The position numbers and the translations under genes were made by a program. A stretch of DNA of 64,000 nt from UBA2705 sp963977125. Lineage in GTDB: Bacteria > Pseudomonadota > Alphaproteobacteria > Micavibrionales > Micavibrionaceae. How positions within the stretch are numbered: the stretch's first letter is position 1; each line of letters starts with the position of its first letter. The notes below the pieces were generated by a model. The model was not told the origin of the DNA. It did not search any database and saw only the letters and a program-made list of their open reading frames with translations. The stretch spans positions 248,001 through 312,000 of the forward strand of contig CAXBNJ010000001.1 of assembly GCA_963977125.1 (NCBI GenBank), given 5' to 3'. This document shows, in pieces, positions 8,779 through 16,061 of the stretch.

Positions 8779-8809
8779 TTGACCTTCCAACGATGGGAAG
8801 GATTACACT
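8779..8809 (+). promoter_or_regulatory. CueR-type promoter of the DUF305-hxlR unit
   Basis: -35 TTGACC (8779-8784), 19-bp spacer, -10 TACACT (8804-8809). Dyad ACCTTCC-N7-GGAAGGA (8782-8802), one mismatch from perfect. It is divergent from the MFS promoter, 54 bp away. Confidence 0.8.
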
Positions 8810-8848
8810 CAAAATTACATTCAGTTATTTCAAGCAAGGAGCCAAGCT

Positions 8849-9220
8849 ATGTCCCAAGTTAGAACCGTTTTAACCGCTGCTGCTGTTGCTGTTGCCTATG
8901 AGAAACCTGCCATGAGTGAATCCGGTCACGCTGGTCACAATATGAGCATGAACGAAAAATCCGACAATCAGGTGATCAGTGCTTATCAGGAAGCGAACAA
9001 TAAAATGCATGCCAACATGGCGATAAACTTCACAGGGGATGCTGATATTGATTTCATGCGCGGTATGATCCCACACCACCAAGGCGCTATCGACATGGCC
9101 CACGTTGCTTTGAAGTATGGCAAAGATTCAGAGGTCCGCAAATTGGCAAAAGAAGTAATCACAGCTCAAGAAGCCGAGATAGAGATGATGCAGGAATGGT
9201 TGTCGAAACGCGGTAAGTAA
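8849..9220 (+). CDS. DUF305 family protein (copper-associated)
   Basis: A 123-residue protein with the DUF305 core DFMRGMIPHHQGAIDMA (about residues 69-85) and a His/Met-rich stretch before it (SGHAGHNMSMNE). DUF305 proteins include CopM-like periplasmic copper binders. The N-terminus (MSQVRTVLTAAAVAVAYEKP) is only a weak signal sequence, so export is uncertain. AAGGAG precedes ATG 8849. It is under a CueR-type promoter and 24 bases before the hxlR-type gene. Confidence 0.82.
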   Translation: MSQVRTVLTAAAVAVAYEKPAMSESGHAGHNMSMNEKSDNQVISAYQEANNKMHANMAINFTGDADIDFMRGMIPHHQGAIDMAHVALKYGKDSEVRKLAKEVITAQEAEIEMMQEWLSKRGK

Positions 9221-9244
9221 TCGATTTCCAGCAGGAGAGCATTA

Positions 9245-9655
9245 ATGCCAATACGCGAGGCTGCAAGAAAACTTGACGAGCAGTGTCGCGCTTGGAGAGA
9301 GAAATTTCAAACAATAAAGCATCATCCATTCAGAGATGCTTTGGGTCAGTTGAGTGGTAAATGGAATGCTTTTATTATTATCGCGCTGGCCCAAAGCCCT
9401 TTACGTTTCGGTGAGTTAAAGCGAGAACTTCCTGAAATTTCACAACGAGTGCTAACCCAGATATTGCGTGATCTTGAAAGAGACGGCCTGATAAACAGAA
9501 AGGTTTTTCCAACAAAACCGCCGAGTGTGGAATACAGCTTAACGTTTCTTGGCAAATCTTTCCTGATCCCTTTGTGGGAAGTTTTCAACTGGGCGAACGA
9601 CAATCACACAAAAATCCTAAAGGCGCGTAAACGCTTTATTGATGCCGGAAAGTAA
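9245..9655 (+). CDS. HxlR-family winged-helix transcriptional regulator
   Basis: A 136-residue protein with the HxlR pattern: LSGKWNAFIIIALAQSPLRF, ELKRELPEISQRVLTQILRD (recognition helix), then a wing with SVEYSLTFLGKSF. These regulators respond to electrophiles or redox signals. Here it is probably co-transcribed with the DUF305 gene. Its last 20 bases overlap the end of a convergent remnant gene, which marks the join between the copper cluster and phage-type DNA. Confidence 0.85.
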   Translation: MPIREAARKLDEQCRAWREKFQTIKHHPFRDALGQLSGKWNAFIIIALAQSPLRFGELKRELPEISQRVLTQILRDLERDGLINRKVFPTKPPSVEYSLTFLGKSFLIPLWEVFNWANDNHTKILKARKRFIDAGK

Positions 9656-10055
9656 AGCCGAACTGCTCGGCCTGCTTGTCCCAAAGCGGTGAGAAAGTCT
9701 TGTCGATATCTGTCAGGGCAAAGCCTTCGGGTTGCTCTCCATTCAAAATAGCCTCGATGATGCGTGGCGACAGCAACATCATCCGCATCACACGCTGCAC
9801 ATACGATCTGTTGATTTGCTCCACCATTTCAATATCGCCTGAGTTTTGATATTTCCCTATGGCGATCAGCTTCTGCCATTTGTATGCCCGCGCCAGAGCC
9901 TTGAGCAATTTCTCATCTTTGCGGATTTCTTTTTCCAAAAGCCGCAGATCTTCGCCCTGCGGGCCGATCAACACCTTTTTTCCGCCCCAGCGCCGAAAAT
10001 TTATCGGTACATGGACGATGATTTTGCCTGTGTCGTTATCGAGTTGAAAATTCAT
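9636..10055 (-). CDS. recombinase-associated HTH protein (first copy)
   Basis: A 139-residue protein clearly homologous to the gene at 42445-42849: both share IIVHVPIN, RRWGGKKV or RKWGGKKV, KDEKLLKALARAYKWQKLI, and INRSYVQRVMRMMLLSP, a ParB/KorB-like helix-turn-helix. Such genes commonly follow serine recombinase genes. The start ATG 10055 overlaps the recombinase remnant stop (ATGA-type). The final residues after the shared EQFGF are encoded by bases overlapping the copper-side hxlR gene, so the C-terminus was probably altered at the junction. Confidence 0.75.
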   Translation of the reverse strand: MNFQLDNDTGKIIVHVPINFRRWGGKKVLIGPQGEDLRLLEKEIRKDEKLLKALARAYKWQKLIAIGKYQNSGDIEMVEQINRSYVQRVMRMMLLSPRIIEAILNGEQPEGFALTDIDKTFSPLWDKQAEQFGFTFRHQ

Positions 10056-10915
10056 GCGGCGATCCTTTCCTTGGTGTTCGCGTTAATGCTTTGCTGGAGC
10101 TGTATCACGATATTATCGAAGCCATTGGCAAAGTATTCGACATCGATGCCATCGGTACGAACCATCACCCGGTCGATTAGCAAATGCATGATACGTTTCT
10201 GTTCCGCTGGGAATAAGGCATCCCAAAGCGAACCGAGGTGCTGCAGGCTGTCATGCAAATCGCGTTCGCTGTAGCCGCTATCGTTTGCACGAATTTTCCG
10301 CCACACTTCAATGAGCAGCTGGGGAGCGGCAAAGATGGCCTTCAGCTGGCTGATAATAATGGCCTCGATTTCTCCGGCAGGGATACGATTTGTCGGACAT
10401 TGCTCACAAAACTGCTTGCGGTATGAGTTGGCTTGGTAATAGTGATAATGCTTGTTTTTCTTGCGCGTGTGTGCCGGTGACATAGCTCCACCGCAAGCCG
10501 AGCAATAAAGGATGCCCTTCAGCAGAGCCTTTGACTTGATCTTCCAGGTACGCTTCCGCTTCTCATATCGGTTTTCGCTAAAACTGGCCTGTACCTTTTC
10601 AAAATCTTCACGCTTAACGATGGGCTTATGCTGTCCTGGATAATATTTGCCTTTGTGATGGACATCGCCAACCAATAGCCGGTTTCTCAGCAAGGTCAGT
10701 ATTGTATTCATCGTGAAGGGCTTTCCGCCAACAGGGTTGTTGGTGCGGCTGATATAGGATTTCGTGGTGTATCCATCCCGGTTCAATTCCGAAATGAGCA
10801 TCGTGACCGATCCCAGCGCCAAGAACCGTTCAAAAATATGGCCGACGAGTTTAGCCTCTTGCGAATTTATCACCAGCTTGCGGTCGACCACATCGTAGCC
10901 CAGCGGTGGCGGAAG
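10052..10915 (-). pseudogene. serine recombinase remnant lacking the catalytic domain
   Basis: About 286 codons match the middle and C-terminal parts of the intact recombinase at 42851-44203, beginning at PPPLGYDVV (about 10912) and including the recombinase domain, the zinc ribbon (CSACGGAMSPAHT ... CEQCPTNRIPAGEIE) and the C-terminal coiled part. The resolvase domain with the catalytic Ser is missing: the frame continues upstream to 11083, but those 57 codons are antisense-free phage lysis DNA with no recombinase similarity. It cannot catalyse recombination. The copy differs clearly from the intact one, so it is an older or independent element. Confidence 0.82.
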
Positions 10916-10958
10916 GCACACGCCCAGCGTTTGATAACCGTGGAGCAAAATATTATAA

Positions 10959-11195
10959 CTAAGGGCAGCTATTCCGAATTTGCATTCTGAGCAAGGCGTA
11001 ATCTTGAACAGCGACCGGAAATGCCGCATCGGATGATGCAACTTCAATTTCATCGGCCAGCCTGTTTTGGAATTTGCGATCATATTCCTTGATTGGTGGA
11101 CATGCCGTGGCAGGGTTAGAATTTACCCCTGCGCAGGCGGTCAACAAGCTCACCGCGAGTGCGGGGAGCATCCAGCGTGGCACGAAGTTGCGCAT
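10959..11195 (-). CDS. Rz1-like outer-membrane spanin lipoprotein
   Basis: A 78-residue protein with a lipoprotein signal (PALAVSLLTACAG, lipobox Cys21) and a short proline-containing mature part (CPPIKEYDRKFQNRLADEIE) of the kind seen in Rz1-like proteins of alphaproteobacterial phages. Its start lies inside the preceding Rz-like gene in another frame (80-base overlap), the usual embedded Rz/Rz1 layout. It would join the inner spanin to disrupt the outer membrane at lysis. Good confidence from the lipobox, size and context. Confidence 0.72.
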   Translation of the reverse strand: MRNFVPRWMLPALAVSLLTACAGVNSNPATACPPIKEYDRKFQNRLADEIEVASSDAAFPVAVQDYALLRMQIRNSCP

Positions 11196-11355
11196 CTTTT
11201 ACCTCTATGATTTTTTTGAGTTGATCGTTGCGTTCGGCATTGCGTCCCGCCTGGCGTGCGCCAAGCAGGACAGTCAGAACCGAAAGCCCTGCCACGCCCC
11301 ATCCGATGAGACGCAGCACATGGCTGGAAAGCCAGCCTTTCAAAATGGCCAGCAT
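11116..11355 (-). CDS. Rz-like inner-membrane spanin
   Basis: A 79-residue protein with one N-terminal transmembrane segment (about residues 12-32) followed by a charged coiled-coil-like region (AERNDQLKKIIEVKDAQLRATL). Start overlaps the stop of the lysin gene, and the Rz1-like gene starts within it. This matches the i-spanin partner. It is short compared with lambda Rz. Confidence 0.65.
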   Translation of the reverse strand: MLAILKGWLSSHVLRLIGWGVAGLSVLTVLLGARQAGRNAERNDQLKKIIEVKDAQLRATLDAPRTRGELVDRLRRGKF

Positions 11356-12014
11356 CAGCGCAAGCCTTTCCGATGGTCATCGATCCGCGCCCACAGCATG
11401 ACGCCGATGCCGACCAACGTGACGATCAGCAGCGCCCATTTGGCCACTTCCAAATACGGCGCGATGGCAAGCAGCGTTGTGGTGGCAGGCTCCAGCGTTT
11501 CCTGCAGAGCCTCGATGGTTCCAGCACCCAGCGTACCTGCCGTTGCGACCTGACCGCCTTTGACGGTACGGGAGGTCTGTAGACTTTGCTGTTTCGGTTC
11601 GACGCCCGCCAGCACCAGCGCCTTGGTGATTTCCACATCGCTGTAAGGCTGCTGGCCGTTTTCGTGCCGGATGATGGCTTCCACCACCGGCTTCAAATGT
11701 TCGAAGCGGTGCATGTCCAGCGTTTGCAGCGGGGAAAATCCCGTATGGCGCGCGACCGACTGGATGTAAGCCTTGGTGTCGTTTTCCACCGTAGGGGCCC
11801 AGCGTGCGATGATGGTTTCGATGGTGCAGAGGCCGTATTTGTCCTGATAGGTGATAAGCAGACGCGCCAGCGCACGGATGCCATAGACGGCGGACTTAAA
11901 CGTGAAGAATTCACGGTCAGCTTGATCTTTTGCCAGCCCCTGCCAAGGGTCGCCATTGCGGCGGATATTGCCAGGGTTGTTGTTGCGGATGCCGCGAGGC
12001 TGTTTCGTGGTCAT
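11355..12014 (-). CDS. phage lysin (P5-like muralytic domain) with C-terminal membrane anchor
   Basis: A 219-residue protein opening with RGIRNNNPGNIR and DPWQGL, the signature of the phage structural protein P5/lytic transglycosylase-like family that degrades peptidoglycan. The middle part (about 20-130) carries the FTFKSAVYGIRALARLLITYQ segment typical of the family. Residues about 182-210 form a hydrophobic helix (YLEVAKWALLIVTLVGIGVMLW) with a basic tail, so the enzyme is probably membrane-anchored. AAAGGAGAAA precedes ATG 12014. A minus-strand terminator lies between it and the upstream gene, so lysis genes may be expressed from a separate or read-through transcript. Confidence 0.75.
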   Translation of the reverse strand: MTTKQPRGIRNNNPGNIRRNGDPWQGLAKDQADREFFTFKSAVYGIRALARLLITYQDKYGLCTIETIIARWAPTVENDTKAYIQSVARHTGFSPLQTLDMHRFEHLKPVVEAIIRHENGQQPYSDVEITKALVLAGVEPKQQSLQTSRTVKGGQVATAGTLGAGTIEALQETLEPATTTLLAIAPYLEVAKWALLIVTLVGIGVMLWARIDDHRKGLR

Positions 12015-12037
12015 GGTCTTTCTCCTTTGTTGAAATG

Positions 12038-12064
12038 AAAAAAGCCGCCCGTTGCGGGGCGGCT
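12038..12064 (-). terminator. rho-independent terminator inside the late operon
   Basis: On the minus strand AGCCGCCC / GGGCGGCT stem followed by a run of T. It falls in the 74-bp gap between the small membrane protein gene and the lysin gene and would reduce transcription into the lysis cassette. Confidence 0.75.
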
Positions 12065-12088
12065 GAAAAAGCGTGTCCGTGCGCTTAT

Positions 12089-12385
12089 CTAGCGGTGGAA
12101 GATAATGCCTCCCTTGGCGGCAACGCCCGCCACCAGCAAGGCCAAAAGCCCGACCGTCACCCAGCGCACCAGCGTTTGCAGGAATGTCCGTTGCATGATT
12201 TTGATGGAACCCGCGAGATCGCGCAGCGTGCGGATATCGTTGGCGGCATCCTCATCGGCAAGGCCGACTTCGATCAGGGCTTTGCGTGCGCCACGGCAGG
12301 CCGCCTGTTCCAGCAGAGTTTCAAATTCGCTACGCGGAATGACGATCATGTCCTCCCGCTGCGGTGGTTTTGCAGCAGACATCAC
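12089..12385 (-). CDS. small phage membrane protein (DUF6127-like), holin candidate
   Basis: A 98-residue protein: N-terminal helix with IPRSEFETLLEQAACRGARKAL, a charged segment (EDAANDIRTLRDLAGSIK), then one transmembrane helix (about 73-95) and a short basic end. It resembles small proteins found next to lysis genes in alphaproteobacterial prophages (DUF6127 by recollection). Its position just before the lysin makes a holin possible, but one membrane segment and lack of a known family leave this open. Confidence 0.5.
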   Translation of the reverse strand: MMSAAKPPQREDMIVIPRSEFETLLEQAACRGARKALIEVGLADEDAANDIRTLRDLAGSIKIMQRTFLQTLVRWVTVGLLALLVAGVAAKGGIIFHR

Positions 12386-12403
12386 TTTTCTCCTTTTGAC
12401 GGT

Positions 12404-14659
12404 TTACTGGTCGGCGGTGTGGACGAGTGGGTTTTCAACCACCGCTGATATTTCAATGATTTCCCCACGCGGGCGCACGGCCAAAACCCGCGCCAGCACG
12501 CCCCAATGCTCACCGACACCAAAGGAAAAATGCGTGCGCTCTTCTTCCGTGCCTGTGTAAGGCGTAAAATCGATTTCCTCCAAAAGCTGGAGCTGGTAGG
12601 CATTTCCCCCCGCAGAAACCATCCACGGGCCGCTGAGAGAGCCGTCCTTCCGGCGCAGTACCACATAATGCGTTCCGGTCTCGCCGAACGTCACAGGTTC
12701 GGACAGGGACAGCACGGGAGCGTTGTATGCCAGAATATCGCCAGCCTCGCCCCAGCGCGGCATGTCATGGGAAATGGCAATCAAATCGCCATAGGTCGGG
12801 ATCATACCCTCCAGCTCCGTGCGGAAGGACACGATGCGCCGCCGATAACGGTTGGCCGCCGCCATATACATGCCCTCGCGGGTCGCCTGATTTTTGTCGG
12901 TACAGCCGAACAGCGACACGCTTGCGGGTTGTTCACCCGCGCTGTCGGGCAAACTGGCGATGATCTCGTCCTGCTTCCATGTGCGCTGATTGAAGAATTC
13001 GACCTTGACGCTGTCGGCGGTATCGTCGCCAGGCATCACAAAATCGATCTTGAAGCTGCCTTTGACGATATTGCGCGGCGAAAACATGGCCACAGGGAGC
13101 GTGCGCGGCTCGTCACGCACGAACCGCACCAGCCCGCCTTGCAAAAACGGAATGGCGCGGCCACAGCGTGCGACTTGCGTCAACGCGTCCCACACGGTCA
13201 GCTTGCGGTCAAACACACCGTTGAACGTATCGCCACGCGCCGTCCAGATCGTATCCAGCGCCACCAGCGCGGAAAGATCGACACGGGCATCGGCCAGTTT
13301 CGCGCCGTAATTGGCTTTCAAAATGTCTGCCATCGCCCAGGCAATTGAACGGGTCGGCTGCACGGCGCTCCAGCCTGTAATGGGATGCCAGACGCTCAAT
13401 TTACGGGTCACCACGCAATTGACCATACGGGAAGAACGCTGCGACAGGTTATCGGTCGCCCGCATCTTCATGGCCAGCATCGTGATATTTCCGAAATCGG
13501 ACTCTCCAACCAGATGAGCTTTCAGGGCGCTCCAGTTGACATCGTTCCCCGCGCGGGCGGAATTGTCCTTGGCATTGGTGCGCAGGAGCTGGACTTCGTA
13601 TCGCCCCGCCGCGACCGGATATTTGTAGGTCTTGCGGATGGCCGTGTTGGTAGCCGCCGAATGCGTTTCCGTGGCCAAAGTCGTCCATGCGCCCAGCGCA
13701 TTACCTTCATCGTCAATCTCGCGTGCCTGCACCTCCCAGGACGCGGTACGGCTGCTTAAACCGCCGCTATCATTGGCGTAATACAGCCCCTTGGGCATGA
13801 TGATGTCCAGCGCCAGCAGATCTGTCGTGGTTTCGGTCGGATTGGCCACGAACGGGCCGACCCATTCCCCGCCATCGGCAATGGCCAGCAATTCTTGCCC
13901 CGCGATTTCAGGGGCGGTGACCACATCTGTGTCCAGCATCGTGACCGCGCCGCCAGGCGGGATGATTTCGTAAATGATCTCCTTGAACGAGGTAATCGGC
14001 GTGTCCTCGATGCAGATTTGCTCAACATCGTATTCGCCCTGGCCGATGACGTGGAGCTGATAGAGATACTGTTCGTTTCCCTCGAATTCCGAATAAGGCG
14101 CAGCCCCGAAATCTGGATAGATGATATGGCGGCCATAAACAACAGGGATCGGCTCTCCCAAGCGTGCCTGGTTGCCCTGCGCCTGAATGGAATAGGTCGG
14201 GCTGAGTGCGGTCGGGTTATAGCTGCTCATGCCGGAGCTGGGCGATGGTGGCGGAATCAGCGCGTTCACCAACACGGAGCCTGCCAACGCTACGCCCGCT
14301 GTCAGCAGGGATATGCCCACCGTGCTTGTCACACCCATGGCCGCTCCCAGCGCCGCGCCCGCATAAGGCGCGGCCACCATCACGGCAATGCTCAGGACGG
14401 CGCGGAAAATCTTACCGCCACCACCACCGCCTTGCGGCAGGGTGATAAAGGCGATCACGGTTTCCTTATGCACAATGACCAACGGCCAGTCCTTGCGCAG
14501 AACAGGCTCACCATCCACGATGCAGATGGTGGGCTTGGAAAACTCCACGATGCCGCGCTCGTCCAGCCAACCGCGAATGCTCTGCCCGATGCGGGGCGTG
14601 AACAGATCGACGTTCTTGTGCAGGTGGAACGGATTATGATGGATGGCGACTTGTGCCAT
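12404..14659 (-). CDS. tail tip / host-specificity protein (TipJ-gpJ type)
   Basis: A 751-residue protein of the phage tail-tip family. The N-terminal 130 residues include two hydrophobic Gly/Ala-rich stretches (GGGGGGKIFRAVLSI, AAPYAGAALGAAMG), followed by the typical NQARLGEPIPVVYGRHI segment and beta-rich tail-tip domains. It would form the distal tip that contacts the receptor. The gene follows NlpC/P60 and DUF1833 genes in the standard order for this tail type. Codons are clearly richer in G+C than in genes right of 15.6 kb. Confidence 0.82.
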   Translation of the reverse strand: MAQVAIHHNPFHLHKNVDLFTPRIGQSIRGWLDERGIVEFSKPTICIVDGEPVLRKDWPLVIVHKETVIAFITLPQGGGGGGKIFRAVLSIAVMVAAPYAGAALGAAMGVTSTVGISLLTAGVALAGSVLVNALIPPPSPSSGMSSYNPTALSPTYSIQAQGNQARLGEPIPVVYGRHIIYPDFGAAPYSEFEGNEQYLYQLHVIGQGEYDVEQICIEDTPITSFKEIIYEIIPPGGAVTMLDTDVVTAPEIAGQELLAIADGGEWVGPFVANPTETTTDLLALDIIMPKGLYYANDSGGLSSRTASWEVQAREIDDEGNALGAWTTLATETHSAATNTAIRKTYKYPVAAGRYEVQLLRTNAKDNSARAGNDVNWSALKAHLVGESDFGNITMLAMKMRATDNLSQRSSRMVNCVVTRKLSVWHPITGWSAVQPTRSIAWAMADILKANYGAKLADARVDLSALVALDTIWTARGDTFNGVFDRKLTVWDALTQVARCGRAIPFLQGGLVRFVRDEPRTLPVAMFSPRNIVKGSFKIDFVMPGDDTADSVKVEFFNQRTWKQDEIIASLPDSAGEQPASVSLFGCTDKNQATREGMYMAAANRYRRRIVSFRTELEGMIPTYGDLIAISHDMPRWGEAGDILAYNAPVLSLSEPVTFGETGTHYVVLRRKDGSLSGPWMVSAGGNAYQLQLLEEIDFTPYTGTEEERTHFSFGVGEHWGVLARVLAVRPRGEIIEISAVVENPLVHTADQ

Positions 14660-14662
14660 AGA

Positions 14663-15067
14663 TTATTCCTTGATGTGGCGGTAATAATTTTCGATCTTCC
14701 AGCCCGTCATGTTCAGATTGTTCAGGCTTTGAAACACGACCCCAGCGCCCTGGACGGCGTGCAAAATGCCGCCGCCGTCGACATCTAGCCAAACCCCGAC
14801 ATGGATAGGGTGGCGGGACTGGCGCAACAGCGCGACATCGCCTTCTTTCGGCGTTGCCACCGTGTGCCAGTTTTGCCGTTCAGGATGATCGCGCATGGTG
14901 CGGATCAAGGTTTTCATGTCGTTTTCCGCAACGGGGATGACGGACAAATCGTGGCCGTAAAGCCGTCTTTGCACCGCCACCACCAGCCCCCAGCAATCGT
15001 AAGCATCGGGGCCGTCTGAGGCGACGACCCACGGTTTTCCGATATAATCAAAAGCCCAATGTGTCAT
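14663..15067 (-). CDS. NlpC/P60 tail-associated cell wall peptidase (gpK-type)
   Basis: A 134-residue NlpC/P60 cysteine peptidase with the catalytic block DCWGLVV (Cys25), HVGVW (His89) and a third polar residue near His103. Tail-tip peptidases of this kind (lambda gpK C-terminal domain) cut peptide cross-links during genome entry. The start overlaps the DUF1833 stop by 4 bases, so they are coupled, and the tail-tip gene follows 3 bases later. Confidence 0.85.
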   Translation of the reverse strand: MTHWAFDYIGKPWVVASDGPDAYDCWGLVVAVQRRLYGHDLSVIPVAENDMKTLIRTMRDHPERQNWHTVATPKEGDVALLRQSRHPIHVGVWLDVDGGGILHAVQGAGVVFQSLNNLNMTGWKIENYYRHIKE

Positions 15068-15606
15068 CGCGTTAATCCTGAAAACCGCAGAGAGTTATAG
15101 GTTTCAGACGGAAACGCCTTGTTGCCGACATCGAGCATGCGGGCGCGGCCTTTCACGCGGGATGTATCCGCGCTCACTTCCGTCAGCACCAGCGTGAACG
15201 GCGGCTCCATCTGCGGCCCTTCCAAATCGTCCGACAAATACGGGCGATAGGTGACCTCTATCTTGCTCTGGCTGTCCGATGCCGCATCCAGGTGCTTGAC
15301 GATCTCGCGGCTGGCGTTATCCAGCGTGATCGAGATTTCCGGCACGGGTGCGGTGTCGATGGGTGGCAATTCCAGATCGAAGCCCATGGCGATAAACGTC
15401 ACCATCGCGCCTGCATTCAAGGGTGCGCCAGCCTCCAGCCGCGCCGTCAAATCCTGATTATCCCGCACCACCCGAATGGCAATGGGCTGGCCGTCATCAT
15501 CCAAAAAGGACGGATGGCGCAATTCCAGCGTATGCAGGATAACGACATCGCTGGGCGCAGAGGCGTAAGCCTCGCGCAGCGCCTCACTCAGCAAGGTATT
15601 AGGCAT
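15064..15606 (-). CDS. DUF1833 phage tail protein
   Basis: A 180-residue protein matching the DUF1833 pattern: LREAYASAPSDVVILHTLELRHPSF at the start, ARLEAGAPLNAGAMVTFIAMGFDLELPPI in the middle, and a C-terminal VKGRARMLDVGNKAFPSETYN. DUF1833 genes sit between the tape-measure region and NlpC/P60 genes and are thought to be tail-hub components like lambda gpL. It overlaps the upstream gene by 8 bases. Confidence 0.8.
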   Translation of the reverse strand: MPNTLLSEALREAYASAPSDVVILHTLELRHPSFLDDDGQPIAIRVVRDNQDLTARLEAGAPLNAGAMVTFIAMGFDLELPPIDTAPVPEISITLDNASREIVKHLDAASDSQSKIEVTYRPYLSDDLEGPQMEPPFTLVLTEVSADTSRVKGRARMLDVGNKAFPSETYNSLRFSGLTR

Positions 15607-16051
15607 GGTCGGATTCCCATGCCTGGTCGGTCAGATATTCGACGGCAACACCCTTCAGGAACGAGGCCTCGATTTCATCGGAGCGTTGGCGGATATCCTG
15701 AATGCTTTGCAAAAGTGCCTCGGCTTCTTGCAGGCGTGCCTGCTGCTGTTCATCCAGCCTTTCCAGTTTGCCAAACAGATAGATGTCAATCAGTGCGTTC
15801 TGCTGTTTCCATTGCGGGGCAAGCAAAAGAATGCGGCGGGCAGCTTCTTCCTTGATTTGCTGAATAAGCAGGCTGGATTTAATAACGTCTTCCAGCTCAC
15901 TATCCTCGACATTCTTACTACCTTTGACGGGTTTTACCCCTTTAGCAAAGGCGTAATAATGACGGCCATTTAAATCGCCTAAGTGAATGGGCGCGACTTC
16001 GCTTTCAGCAAAGCTGGGTGCTTTGCTGATTAAATATGATCTAATTTTCAT
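15599..16051 (-). CDS. probable tail fibre-associated protein / assembly factor
   Basis: A 150-residue protein. The C-terminal half has APQWKQQNALID and QSIQDIRQRSDEIEASFL, a pattern frequent in phage tail-fibre assembly or fibre-tail proteins (WKQRNAL ... RSDEIE). It sits right after the RCC1 fibre gene with a 10-base gap, so it may be a chaperone for that fibre. Charged, no membrane segment. It straddles the change from AT-richer phage DNA to the G+C-richer tail tip. Confidence 0.5.
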   Translation of the reverse strand: MKIRSYLISKAPSFAESEVAPIHLGDLNGRHYYAFAKGVKPVKGSKNVEDSELEDVIKSSLLIQQIKEEAARRILLLAPQWKQQNALIDIYLFGKLERLDEQQQARLQEAEALLQSIQDIRQRSDEIEASFLKGVAVEYLTDQAWESDHA

Positions 16052-16061
16052 GATTTTCTCC

